Counted from the stretch's first letter, positions 42,990 to 51,534 are shown. The stretch: DNA of 64,000 nt from Amycolatopsis tolypomycina (GCF_900105945.1 NZ_FNSO01000004.1:4650001-4714000), one strand, 5' to 3'. The notes: generated by a model from the sequence alone, not told the origin. A program made the numbers and translations.

Positions 42990-45038
42990 TTGCCGGAACA
43001 CCTGACGGCGGCAGGCAAATCGACCCCGGCGCCGAGCAACGCCCGGCGTGCGGCCCGGCCGGCACCGGGACTGCTCGCCCTGCAACGCGCAGCCGGCAAC
43101 CGGGCCGTCGCCGGCCTGCTGGCCCCGAAACCGGCGAAACAACCGAAACCACCGGAACCACTGAAACCGCCCCCATCGCCGCCGGCCGTGGTCGTGCAGC
43201 GGCGGCCGTGGCTGGAGGACCCGAACGACTACGTCTACCGGGACAAGGTGGTGCCGCAGGATCTCGCGTTCGTCCGGAACGTCGGCGGGGCGAGCAACCT
43301 CGGCGTCTTCATGGACCACGGCATGCTGGACGGATTCCAGACATTCTGCGCAGGCAAGACGTTCCGGGCCGAGTGGATGGTCGGCTCCACGCACGCGCTC
43401 CACACCGGTTTCCGGGCGGCGGTGGGCACCGTCTGGCAGGAGCGGAACGCGGCCGGCCGGCCGCTCGTCGCGATCGACCCGTGGGGACGCGACGGGATCG
43501 GCATCGTCAGCGGGCTCATCGAACTGGGCCAGGCGCAGGGCCCGTGGCTGCGCCGGGAGGGCGGCGGTTCCCGCCTGCCCTACGCGGAAGGCACCCTGTA
43601 CTTCGACAACACCTACGCGGACAAGAACGACGTCCTGAAGCGCGGCTTCGGCATCGACGACGCCGATCTGGGCGACTACGGCGGCGTCATCGCGGCGCCG
43701 ACCCAGGACCTGACCAGCCCGAAACTGGATGCGCAGAGCGACGGCGCGCAGTTCGCCCAGGGATCCGGCTACGTCTACGTGTCCACAGTGGTCGCCCGGC
43801 CGCGCGGCGGGCGGAAGCCGCGGGTCAACGGCAAGCAGTTCAGCCCGAACTTCCACACGCTGACCGACCCGGCCGAGATCCTGCGGCTGAACAGCTCCTA
43901 CGAGTCGATCCGCGCCGCGCCGGTGAGCACCGGCTGGGTCGCCGACCTCGCCGGTGGCCGGGACGGCAGCCAGGACAAGGAGATGAAGAACTGGAGCGCG
44001 TACGGCGCGGCCGCGTTCCACAACGCCCACCGGGCCGGCCAGGGCGGGCCGGTGGACGTGGACGCCGACAACTGGGAATGGCTGCACATCCGCGGCGCCC
44101 AGATCGGCGGCGAGACCAATTCCGCGAACCTGCTGGCGGGCACCTTCTCCGCCAATTCGCAGATGATCCCCTACGAAAGCCAGCTCCAGAAGTGGCACGT
44201 GGGCAACCACGGCAGGATCTGGGCCCGGTTCACCGCTGTCGCCCGGGACGTGGTGCTGGCCGAGCGGATCGTGATCGAGGTCCACACCGACCGGCACCGC
44301 GAGCTGGGCTCGATCCCGGCGGACGAGCCGCTGCGGGTGGAGTTCAACCCGCTCACCGGCCGGGTCGTGGACAAGCTGCTCGGGCAACACCGGGGCCAGG
44401 ACTGGCGCCGGGAAGCCGGTCTGCGCGGCCGCCACCCCGGCATGAACCAGCTCATCGCCCTCGGCCCGCCGCCGCTGCTGTCCGGCACCGGGCTGCCGGG
44501 CCGGTTGCCGGGCCGGTTGCCGTTGCTGCCCGGTGGCGGGAGGTCGGCGCATCCGGCACTGGCACTGGGCACCGGGCTGCCGGACCGGTTCTCCGTCCGC
44601 ATGCCGCTGCCCCGGTTCACCACGTTCGTCCCGTTGCGCCACGCGACGCTGGGATCCTTCTTCGACGTCCTGGAGCGGGTGCAGGGCTCGGTGACGCTGC
44701 ACCGGCGCAACCGCCCGGTGGCCGTGCTGCGCACCCGTCAGGACGCACAGCGGTTCGGTGCGTCGTTGCCGCTCACCCTCACCAGCAAACGCCGGGCGAC
44801 CGAGGAGCTCGAAGGCGCTTCGGCCCCCAAACGCGCGCACGTCGAAGTGGAGCCGCCGGCGGAATCGGTGTCGCTGGTCGCGATGGACAACGCGGCCATG
44901 GAGGAATACGAAGTCGAAGTCACCATCCCGGCCACCGCCCTCGCCGCGGAACCCTCGTTCGGCGCACTGCCCTGGCTCAATTCCTTCGGCGGCCACGGAC
45001 CACCGCCACCGACCGGTGGCAGCGACATCCTCGGATAG
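42990..45038 (+). CDS. Nuclease-like protein with LQxxAGN leader, candidate injected effector
   Basis: 682 residues from a TTG with AGGAGG seven bases upstream; an ATG at 42909 in frame has no RBS. The choice is supported by the leader motif LQRAAGNRAVAGLL then falling at 31-44, as in the M15-like protein. No signal peptide is present. After a proline-rich linker and VVVQRR comes a ~320-residue domain whose end (WEWLHIRGAQIGGETNSANL, then AGTFSANSQMIPYE, 363-397) resembles the G-x-x-x-x-x-N-L...N...M..(F/Y)E pattern of non-specific DNA/RNA endonucleases, although the canonical DRGH is not present. Low-complexity Pro/Leu/Gly segments and a C-terminal domain (HRRNRPVAVLRTRQDAQRFG) follow. Nuclease activity is inference. 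No immunity-like gene is adjacent. Confidence 0.75.
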   Translation: MPEHLTAAGKSTPAPSNARRAARPAPGLLALQRAAGNRAVAGLLAPKPAKQPKPPEPLKPPPSPPAVVVQRRPWLEDPNDYVYRDKVVPQDLAFVRNVGGASNLGVFMDHGMLDGFQTFCAGKTFRAEWMVGSTHALHTGFRAAVGTVWQERNAAGRPLVAIDPWGRDGIGIVSGLIELGQAQGPWLRREGGGSRLPYAEGTLYFDNTYADKNDVLKRGFGIDDADLGDYGGVIAAPTQDLTSPKLDAQSDGAQFAQGSGYVYVSTVVARPRGGRKPRVNGKQFSPNFHTLTDPAEILRLNSSYESIRAAPVSTGWVADLAGGRDGSQDKEMKNWSAYGAAAFHNAHRAGQGGPVDVDADNWEWLHIRGAQIGGETNSANLLAGTFSANSQMIPYESQLQKWHVGNHGRIWARFTAVARDVVLAERIVIEVHTDRHRELGSIPADEPLRVEFNPLTGRVVDKLLGQHRGQDWRREAGLRGRHPGMNQLIALGPPPLLSGTGLPGRLPGRLPLLPGGGRSAHPALALGTGLPDRFSVRMPLPRFTTFVPLRHATLGSFFDVLERVQGSVTLHRRNRPVAVLRTRQDAQRFGASLPLTLTSKRRATEELEGASAPKRAHVEVEPPAESVSLVAMDNAAMEEYEVEVTIPATALAAEPSFGALPWLNSFGGHGPPPPTGGSDILG

Positions 45039-45045
45039 CGCTTTC
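45034..45045. promoter_or_regulatory. Weak LacI-type operator-like sequence overlapping a stop codon
   Basis: GATAGCGCTTTC resembles the GAAAGCGCTTTC operators of the pectin cluster with one mismatch. It covers the stop of the nuclease-like gene and is about 90 bp upstream of the secreted jelly-roll gene at 45131, which could thus belong to the same regulon. One occurrence with a mismatch may be chance. Confidence 0.3.
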
Positions 45046-45130
45046 TCCCGGGCACCGGCGGCCGTTGCGCCACCGGCGGCGGTTCGGCAAGATCGTCGTC
45101 GCCCGGAAAGCCCGCCCCGCCACGAGAGGC

Positions 45131-45916
45131 GTGATCCGCTTGAGAAGATCCGCAGTGACCGCACTCCTCGCCGCCGCCCTGCTGGCCGCCCCCGCCACCG
45201 CGTCCGCGCACGAACGTACCCTCTTCCGGGAGAACTTCGACCACCTGCCGCTCGGTCCGGTCACCGCCGGCCCCGGCTGGACCACCGACGCCGACGGCGG
45301 CAGCCTGACCGTCGAACCGAGCAGGACCGGGCACGGCCGGGAACTCCACCTCCGCACCACCGGCAACGGCCGCGCCTTCCTCGTGCTCCCCGCGCTGAAC
45401 CCGCCCGGCAACAGCTTCTGGGTACGCCTGCGCGTCCGTGTGGCGGAATTCCCCACGGCCCCGGACTGGGCGCACTGGACCATCGCGGAAGCCTCCGGGG
45501 CCGGCTCCCCGACCCTGGTCCGCCCCCTCGGCGGCCAGTACGTCCCCACCTCCCGCGCGAACTTCTACGGCGTCGGATCCGACCTGGGCCCCACCGGCGA
45601 CTGGACTGCCTGGCAGACCTCCGCCCCCGCCGTCGCCGCACGCTGGCGCTGCGTGGAGTTCCACCTCGACGCCACCGACAACCGCGTCACGGTCTACCTC
45701 GACGGCGTCGAACAGACCGCCCTCACGGTCTCGACCGGGCACCACGGCGGAGCACCCGGCGACTTCGTCTTCCCCGACTTCACCACCCTCAAGCTCGGCT
45801 GGCAGCTCTACCAACCCGACCCGGCCCCCGCCGCCTACGACGTCCGGCTCGACGACGTGGCCGTGAGCACCCGTCGCCTCGGCAGCTACCAGGTCAGCGG
45901 GAGGCCGGCGACGTAG
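45131..45916 (+). CDS. Secreted jelly-roll (concanavalin-like) protein
   Basis: 261 residues. The signal peptide is RRSAVTALLAAALLAAPATASA. The mature domain starts FRENFDHLPLGPVTAGPGW and proceeds through beta strands (SLTVEPSRTGHGRELHLRTT; NSFWVRLRVRVAEFPTAP; VEFHLDATDNRVTVYLDG; LKLGWQLYQP), a concanavalin-type sandwich of the sort found in secreted lyases and carbohydrate-binding proteins. No catalytic motif is obvious. The GTG at 45131 is chosen; a TTG 12 bases later with better RBS spacing (GAGAGG) is also possible. Its 3' end overlaps the convergent esterase gene by 31 bp. Confidence 0.75.
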   Translation: MIRLRRSAVTALLAAALLAAPATASAHERTLFRENFDHLPLGPVTAGPGWTTDADGGSLTVEPSRTGHGRELHLRTTGNGRAFLVLPALNPPGNSFWVRLRVRVAEFPTAPDWAHWTIAEASGAGSPTLVRPLGGQYVPTSRANFYGVGSDLGPTGDWTAWQTSAPAVAARWRCVEFHLDATDNRVTVYLDGVEQTALTVSTGHHGGAPGDFVFPDFTTLKLGWQLYQPDPAPAAYDVRLDDVAVSTRRLGSYQVSGRPAT

Positions 45917-47355
45917 CGGGCGAGCGAGCCGGAGATGAGGCGGTGGTCGGCGAGGGAGAAGTGCCAGTCGCAGCCGAGGTGGTCCAGGCCGGGGTCGTCG
46001 AAGTTCCAGAAGCGGACCCGGCTGTCGCCGCGGGCGTTGCGGTCGGTGACGACCTGCTGCGCCGGCTGGGCGTACAGGTTCGTCGCCCCCACCACGATGA
46101 TCGCCTCGGCGCCGTACTGGGCACGGAGCTTGCCGAGGAAGCCCTGGTAGGCGCTCTGGTAGGCGGCGACCAGGCTGTCGGGGGTCCACGGTTCGCCGGG
46201 GTTGATGGCCGTGCTGAAGTCGTTGGTGCCCAGTGCGACCACGACCAGCTGCGGCCGCCAGGTGGCCGGGTTGTGCCACACGTCGGCCGCGGCGTTCTGC
46301 AGGGTGCGGTCGTAGGCGGTGCGGAAGTCGGTTCCCGGGTCGCCGCCGTTGTAGTTGCGGACCATCCCCCGGCCGGACTGGGCGTTGATCTGGTAGTCGG
46401 CGTCCAGGCCCCGCGCGGTCAGCGCCCCGTAGCTGAGGTCGGTGTCGGTGTTGCGGTCGATGCCGCCGTTGCCCGAGCAGTCCCGGGTGGTGGAGAGGTT
46501 GCCGTAGCCGGCGGTCAGGGAGTCGCCGATGAACTCGATCTGCCGGCTGCGGGCGGCGGGCTTGGCGAGGATCTCGCCGCCGGGTGACGCGACGAAGCCG
46601 CCGAACTCCCCCGCGGCCCACGGGCTTTCGGTTCGTTTGACCAGCCGCACGCGGTGTTCGGCATCGGTCAGCCCCCGGACCTGGTAGGTGGTCCGGCCGG
46701 GCGTGACGAGGGTGGCGACCGTGGTGCCGTCGACCTGGACGTCGTAGTCGTTGGTGGCGTCGTTGAGCACGACGCCGACACCGGTGCCGCGGAACCGGCC
46801 TTCGAAGTAGATGCCCGGCCAGGTGTACTGCGCGACATCCCCGGCGACCTTGACCCGGCCGACGGTGTGCGTCCGGGCGAGCGAGTCCGCCGGCGGCGTG
46901 GTGGTGGTCGTTGTCGGTGTCGGTGTCGGTGTCGGGCCGTTGCACCGGGTGCCGTTGAGCGCGAAGTCCGTGGGAACGGGGTTGGCACCGGTCCACGAGC
47001 CGAGGAACCCGAGCCCGGCACTCGCGCCGGCGCCGAGGGTGCCGTTCCAGCCGGCGTTGCCGACCGTCACCTGCGCGCCGGACTGGGCGACGGTGCCGTT
47101 CCACAGCTGGGTCACCCGCTGGCCCGCGCCGAACGACCAGGTCAGCTGCCAGCCGGTGACCGGATCGCCGAGGTTGGTGACGTCGACGTCCGCGGTGAAG
47201 CCACCCTGCCACTGACTCGCGACCTGGTAGGTCACCCGGCAGCCCGCGGCGGCCTGGGCGGGGGCGGTGCCCACGGTGATTCCGGTGGCTACTGCACTGA
47301 CAAGGGTGACCGCCGCGGCGACGGCCGCCCGCTTTCCATGACGGGTGGGAGACAT
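45886..47355 (-). CDS. Secreted CE2-type acetylxylan esterase with N-terminal CBM2
   Basis: 489 residues. The ATG at 47355 has GGAGG eight bases upstream. A signal peptide ends at AQAAA. A CBM2 cellulose-binding module follows (CRVTYQVASQWQGGFTADVD ... GWQLTWSFGAGQ ... WNGTLGAG, about 37-140), then a Pro/Thr linker. The catalytic part has the CE2 layout: a jelly roll (YTWPGIYFEGRFRGTGVGVV) and an SGNH domain with GDSLTAGYGN near 276, ALGTNDFS and a terminal D-x-x-H (DHLGCDWHF) near 463. It deacetylates xylan or glucomannan while bound to cellulose. The upstream palindrome TGGGAGCGCTCCCA indicates control by a CebR-type cellobiose-responsive repressor. Confidence 0.9.
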   Translation of the reverse strand: MSPTRHGKRAAVAAAVTLVSAVATGITVGTAPAQAAAGCRVTYQVASQWQGGFTADVDVTNLGDPVTGWQLTWSFGAGQRVTQLWNGTVAQSGAQVTVGNAGWNGTLGAGASAGLGFLGSWTGANPVPTDFALNGTRCNGPTPTPTPTTTTTTPPADSLARTHTVGRVKVAGDVAQYTWPGIYFEGRFRGTGVGVVLNDATNDYDVQVDGTTVATLVTPGRTTYQVRGLTDAEHRVRLVKRTESPWAAGEFGGFVASPGGEILAKPAARSRQIEFIGDSLTAGYGNLSTTRDCSGNGGIDRNTDTDLSYGALTARGLDADYQINAQSGRGMVRNYNGGDPGTDFRTAYDRTLQNAAADVWHNPATWRPQLVVVALGTNDFSTAINPGEPWTPDSLVAAYQSAYQGFLGKLRAQYGAEAIIVVGATNLYAQPAQQVVTDRNARGDSRVRFWNFDDPGLDHLGCDWHFSLADHRLISGSLARYVAGLPLTW

Positions 47356-47427
47356 CCGGGTTCCTCCGAGCATCCGAGAAGGGACGAGCGGTCCGTTTTC
47401 CGGGGAACCGGCCGCTCGACTGCACCC

Positions 47428-47441
47428 TGGGAGCGCTCCCA
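47428..47441. promoter_or_regulatory. CebR-type operator (14-bp perfect palindrome)
   Basis: TGGGAGCGCTCCCA is identical to the established binding site of CebR, the cellobiose/cellotriose-responsive LacI-family repressor of Streptomyces cellulase genes. It lies 72 bp upstream of the CBM2 esterase start. No cebR gene is in the window. The remaining 47356-47550 gap contains the esterase promoter and no gene. Confidence 0.8.
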
Positions 47442-47550
47442 CCTTGATCGTATCAAGCGTGGGCAGGGATCTGTAGCCGCATATCGGCAGTCCGAGCTTC
47501 GCACTTTGACTGCCGCAGCCGCAGCAGGTGTGCCTCGGGCCGCCGGGTGC

Positions 47551-50214
47551 TCACGCCGGAGTCAGCTGCCACTGCTGGTTGGGTCCGTTGTTGGCCGTCC
47601 ACTGGACGACCTGCGCGCCGTCGGTGGTCGCTTGGCCGTACACGTCGGCCACCAAACCGCTGTCGTGGCTGACGATCGTGTAGTAGCCGTCGCCGGTGGC
47701 GCGCAGGTACCACTGCTGGTTCGTGCCGCCGTTGGCCGTCCACTGCTGCAGCTGTAGCCCGGCGGTGGTGGCGGAACCGTTGACGTCGAGGACCTTGCCG
47801 CTCGCCGTGTTGCGCAAGGTGTAGGCCCCGCCCGCGATGGTGGCGATCGTCCAGGTCGCGGTTCCGGTCTGCTGAACCGCCTTGGCGCCGTCGGCCGTCG
47901 AGTTGCCCGCGATGGCGAGCGGCTTGCCGCTGTTGCGGTTGACGACGCGGTAGGTGCCCGGCGCGGGGCCGGTGTTCGAGCCGCCCAGGGTGAAGTACTC
48001 GACCGTGTCGGTGAACGTCGTCGTGCCGGCCTTCGCGGTCGACAGCACGAGGTACACCCGCGAGCCGGCGGCCGGGGCGGTGAACGACACGGGCTGGGTC
48101 ACCCGTGCGCCCAGCGGGACGGCGAGGGTCGAGCCGCCGGAGACGAGCACCGCGCCGGTCGGGCTGTCGAGCCGGGCGCTCCAGGCGAAGTCCACGGCCG
48201 TACCCGTGAGGTCGTCGTTGAAGACGGTGACGGCCCGGGTCACCGTGCTGTTGGCGGCGTAGCCCGGCACCGCCTGCGGCAGCGGGAACGACCCGCCCGC
48301 GTCGGAGACACCGGACGCCGACCAGTACGGCAGGTCGATCGCGGCGACCGGGTTGAACGCGGCCTGGACCCGCTGGAACTGCGGGTTGCTCCACGGGTCG
48401 GTGAGGTTGTCCGCGCCGTAGACCGGGTGACCGCCCTCTTCGGGCGTGAAGTCCGTGGTCCGCACGCCGGGGATGACACTCGCCCAGGCGGACAGCAGCG
48501 TGTACGGACGCAGGTCGTTGGCGCCCTTGCCGCGCTTGGCGGCCGTCGCCGTGGCGAACCATTCGAAGCCCTGCTTGGTGTTGCACTTCGGCCAGATGTA
48601 CTCGCCTTCGCCGTCGGGACGGCCGGTCACCGACGGCACCCGCTCGCCGTACTGGCCGGTGCCGTCCAGGTAGTGCGCGAAAATCGCGAAGTTGGGGTAG
48701 TTCATGTTCGGGTACCGGCCGGGCGAGTCGGCGCCGGGCGCGGCGTCCACGCTGATCGGGCGGGTGCCGTCAGCGCCGTTCATCGCCGCGTACAGGTCCT
48801 GCTCGAACTGCTCGGAGTCGTTGGAGAAACTCGGTTCGTTCGCCTGGCTCCAGCGGACGACCGCCGGGTGGTTGCGGTCCCGCAGCGTCAACGCCCGGAC
48901 GTGGCCGACCATGTTGTCGTGCCCGGCAACGAAGTCCTCCGCACCGCCGCGGACCCCGCTCTCGTCGATGATCATCAGGCCCAGCTCGTCGGCGACGTCG
49001 AGCATGTACGGGCTGGCGGGTTCCTGGTGGATCCGGACGACGTTGAAGTTCAGCCGCTGGTAGTTGTCGACCGCCTGCGGCCAGCCGGGATTGCCCGGTG
49101 ACGGCGGGAGGAAGCCGGGCAGCGTGTCGTAGGCGTCGCCCTTGCCGCCGTGGTCGATCCGGTCGTAGTCGGCGCCCTGGAGGTTGTCGCCGCGGTAGTT
49201 GACGCGCACGCCGTTGAGTTCGAAGTACTCGCCGTTCTGCCTGCTTTCGCGGAACCCGAACCGGTACGCGGTGTCGCTGGTGCGCCCTTCGTCGGTGACC
49301 GCGTGCACCGAAAGCCGGTGCAGCTGCGCCCGGTACCCCGGCCGGTAGGGCACGTTCGGCCACCAGTACGAAGCCGTGCCGAGGGTCCACGCGACCGGGC
49401 CGACGGTCACCGTGGCCGTCGAGCGGGCGGGCACGCTCACCGCGCGGCTCGGCAGGGCCGGGTAGGCGAACGGGCCACCGCCGTCCGAGGCGAGCGCCCC
49501 GGTGAGGGTCACCGTCCGGGCGGCGGCGGAGGTGTTCGTCACGGACACGTCGTAGGTGAGGGATTGGTTCGCCACCGACGTGCGGACGAAGGTGTCGCTG
49601 ACGTACACCGCCGGGTACGTCCGCAGGAACGCCGAGCGGAAGATCCCCTGCGGCACGGCCTCCGACCAGTCGGCGGCCACCGGGACCAGGTACTTGCCCG
49701 CGCTGGTGCGCAAGGCCCCGCGGCCCTTCACCGCAACGCTGATCGTGTGCGTGGTGCCGGGGGCGGCGTAGGCGGTGATGTCGAAGTTCGACGGGGTGAA
49801 GGCCGTCGTCCGGGTGGCGACCACCCGCCCGTCCACCGACAGCGTCGCCTGGTGGTTGACGGCACCGAACTCGATCCACGCCGACTGCGGCTGCCCGGAG
49901 TCCGGCACGGTCACAGTCCGGGAGTACACCGCTTCGTTGACATCGGTGAAACCCTGCTTGTACCAGCCACCACCGGGCACGGTGATCGACGTCGTCGCCC
50001 GGCCCGCCGGGGTGAAGCTCCACGTCCCGGCCAGGTCGACGGACCCGATCGCGCCGTTGCCCGCGGCGACGCCGTCGACCTGTCGCGCCGAGGTGGCGGG
50101 AACCGCCTCCGCCGTGGCCGGCTCCGTTCCCACGGCGGGGGCGAGCAGCACCGCAACGGCCGCGAGCATCGGCGTGAAGCCTCGACGGCGCGGCCGCCGG
50201 AGGTGTCGTCGCAT
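47551..50214 (-). CDS. Secreted GH2 glycoside hydrolase with C-terminal CBM13/ricin-type lectin domain
   Basis: 887 residues. A basic N-terminus (MRRHLRRPRRRG) and hydrophobic stretch (LAAVAVLLAPAVG) form the signal peptide. The GH2 sandwich domain (GTWSFTP, NEAVYSRTVTVPD, GAVNHQATLSVDGRVVATR) and barrel follow, with an acid/base Glu in SQANEPSF near 459 and a candidate nucleophile Glu in the GEGEYIWPK segment near 538. An Ig-like domain precedes a lectin domain with repeated QQW (LQLQQWTANGGTNQQWYL; VVQWTANNGPNQQWQL), about 745-887. It belongs to a different GH2 branch from the enzyme at 30575. AAAGGG lies nine bases before the ATG. Confidence 0.88.
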   Translation of the reverse strand: MRRHLRRPRRRGFTPMLAAVAVLLAPAVGTEPATAEAVPATSARQVDGVAAGNGAIGSVDLAGTWSFTPAGRATTSITVPGGGWYKQGFTDVNEAVYSRTVTVPDSGQPQSAWIEFGAVNHQATLSVDGRVVATRTTAFTPSNFDITAYAAPGTTHTISVAVKGRGALRTSAGKYLVPVAADWSEAVPQGIFRSAFLRTYPAVYVSDTFVRTSVANQSLTYDVSVTNTSAAARTVTLTGALASDGGGPFAYPALPSRAVSVPARSTATVTVGPVAWTLGTASYWWPNVPYRPGYRAQLHRLSVHAVTDEGRTSDTAYRFGFRESRQNGEYFELNGVRVNYRGDNLQGADYDRIDHGGKGDAYDTLPGFLPPSPGNPGWPQAVDNYQRLNFNVVRIHQEPASPYMLDVADELGLMIIDESGVRGGAEDFVAGHDNMVGHVRALTLRDRNHPAVVRWSQANEPSFSNDSEQFEQDLYAAMNGADGTRPISVDAAPGADSPGRYPNMNYPNFAIFAHYLDGTGQYGERVPSVTGRPDGEGEYIWPKCNTKQGFEWFATATAAKRGKGANDLRPYTLLSAWASVIPGVRTTDFTPEEGGHPVYGADNLTDPWSNPQFQRVQAAFNPVAAIDLPYWSASGVSDAGGSFPLPQAVPGYAANSTVTRAVTVFNDDLTGTAVDFAWSARLDSPTGAVLVSGGSTLAVPLGARVTQPVSFTAPAAGSRVYLVLSTAKAGTTTFTDTVEYFTLGGSNTGPAPGTYRVVNRNSGKPLAIAGNSTADGAKAVQQTGTATWTIATIAGGAYTLRNTASGKVLDVNGSATTAGLQLQQWTANGGTNQQWYLRATGDGYYTIVSHDSGLVADVYGQATTDGAQVVQWTANNGPNQQWQLTPA

Positions 50215-50596
50215 GACACGAGCCCTTTCGCCGGAGTCGGAGTCACCGTCACGGAACCACCCGGTCGTGCGTAACGTCAAGAAAGTGGTTTTGTTTTCAC
50301 GACCGCACATGTCGCCGAAAATTTCACGGGCCACCGGCGTTGTAAATTACACGGACAGCGGGAAAAGAACTGCCGGGTGGAGCGGTTCCGTCCACCCGGC
50401 TGGCCGCGGCAGCCGGGTGGCGGATGGCCGACGGCTTCGAGGCGCGCCAGGCTGGTCCACGGACGAGGCAGCCCCGACGTTCCCGCCTCGTCAGCACCGT
50501 GGTGGAGGGCCGCGGAACCACCCCGCCTCTGCGGCCCTCCATCGCGTTCGCGCGAGTTCTCGCACGACGGCCGCGGAAGGAGCGCCCCGCCCCGAC
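50215..50596. other. 382-bp intergenic region with A/T-rich promoter zone and spaced direct repeats
   Basis: No gene is supported here. The segment 50275-50355 is much richer in A/T than the surroundings. It holds TTTCACG (50295-50301), TTTCACG (50322-50328) and TTACACG (50347-50353), spaced 27 and 25 bp, and the small palindrome TGTAAATTACA (50341-50351 region). These lie upstream of the GH2 gene on the minus strand and could be sites for its regulator. The plus-strand side presumably has the promoter of the 50597 gene; no clear hexamers are seen. Confidence 0.4.
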
Positions 50597-50851
50597 ATGA
50601 CCGCTTCCAGTCCTGAGAAAAACGATGCACGATGGCACCACCTGGGCTCGCGAGGACGGGAGCTGCTCCTCGACGCCGCGGCGGCCCTTCCCTCCGTGCT
50701 GTGGTGCGCGGCGTACACCGTCGGCGCGCGCCTGAAGTCCATCCCGGAACTCGTCGAATGCTCACGTCTGACAGGGATGCGCATCGAATCCCGGTGCGAC
50801 GGCGGGTTCGCGGTGCACGCCGTGCTGCTGACGAAGGAGGGAAACGCATGA
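50597..50851 (+). pseudogene. Remnant of a NarL-type sensor kinase (both ends retained, core deleted)
   Basis: An 84-residue frame from an ATG at 50597 overlaps the response-regulator start by ATGA, as expected for a kinase-regulator pair. The first part (SRGRELLLDAAAALPSVLWC, then AAYTVGARL) looks like the N-terminal membrane segment of a small actinobacterial histidine kinase. The last part (LTGMRIESRCDGGFAVHAVL) looks like the end of its HATPase domain, where intact kinases have L-x-G-M-R, a short helix and GGFxV-x-A-x-L-P. The dimerisation helix, H-box and N/G boxes are missing, some 250-300 residues. The reading frame across the scar is open, so a short peptide may still be made. Confidence 0.5.
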
Positions 50852-51534
50852 TCTCGGTCCTCGTCGCGGACGACGAACCCCTGGTCAGGTCCGGCATCCG
50901 GGGTTTGCTCGAGACCGCGGAGGACATCGAGGTCGTCGCGGAAGCGGGCAGCGGGACCGAGGCGCTGCTGCTGACGCGGCGCCACCGGCCGGACGTTGTA
51001 CTGCTCGACATCCACATGGCCGGTGGCGACGGGTTGTCGGCCGCGGAGCTGGTGTGCCGGCACGTGCCGTCGACGGCGGTCGCCATGCTGACCACCTTCG
51101 GCAATGCCCGGTACGTCCACCGCGCACTGCGGTCGGGCGCCGTCGGCTTCCTGCTCAAGGACATGCCACCGCGAGCCCTGCTCGAAGCCGTGCGGGCGCT
51201 GGCCGCCGGTGGCGCGTTCCTGGCGCCCCAGGTGACTCGCTCGCTGCTGAAGACGTTCACCGAGCACGATCCGGAACGCGCCGGGCGGGCCAGGGCCCGG
51301 CTGGCCGTCCTGAGCGCCCGGGAGCGCCACGTCCTGACCATGCTGGCGAACGGCCTGTCCAACGCGGAAATCGCCCGCTCTTCCGAGATGAGCGAAGGCT
51401 CGGTCAAAGCCCACGTCAGCCGGATGCTCGTCAAGCTCGGCTGCGGCAACCGGGTCCAGCTGGCCATGATCGCGTACGACGCTCACGAGTGCGGCAGCAG
51501 GTTGAGCAGCACGCCGGACAGCAGGACGACGTAG
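50848..51534 (+). CDS. NarL-family response regulator, probably orphaned
   Basis: 228 residues. The receiver domain has DDE at 8-10, phospho-acceptor Asp54 (VVLLDIHM), T in MLTTF and K in LLKDMPP. The LuxR-type helix-turn-helix is C-terminal (LSARERHVLTMLANGLSNAE ... VKAHVSRMLVKLGC, about 155-215). AAGGAGGG precedes the ATG. The partner kinase gene just upstream appears to be a deletion remnant, so the regulator may now respond to another kinase. Its 3' end overlaps the convergent pgsC-like gene by 52 bp. Confidence 0.9.
   Translation: MISVLVADDEPLVRSGIRGLLETAEDIEVVAEAGSGTEALLLTRRHRPDVVLLDIHMAGGDGLSAAELVCRHVPSTAVAMLTTFGNARYVHRALRSGAVGFLLKDMPPRALLEAVRALAAGGAFLAPQVTRSLLKTFTEHDPERAGRARARLAVLSARERHVLTMLANGLSNAEIARSSEMSEGSVKAHVSRMLVKLGCGNRVQLAMIAYDAHECGSRLSSTPDSRTT

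Noticed and set aside
41021..45130. Plus-strand frame continuing upstream of the jelly-roll gene for more than 1300 codons
   Set aside because: It overlaps better-supported genes on both strands and is low-complexity; only the part from about 45131 has a signal peptide and domain.
49775..50596. Plus-strand extension upstream of the 84-residue kinase remnant
   Set aside because: It runs antisense to the start of the GH2 gene and has no recognisable content.
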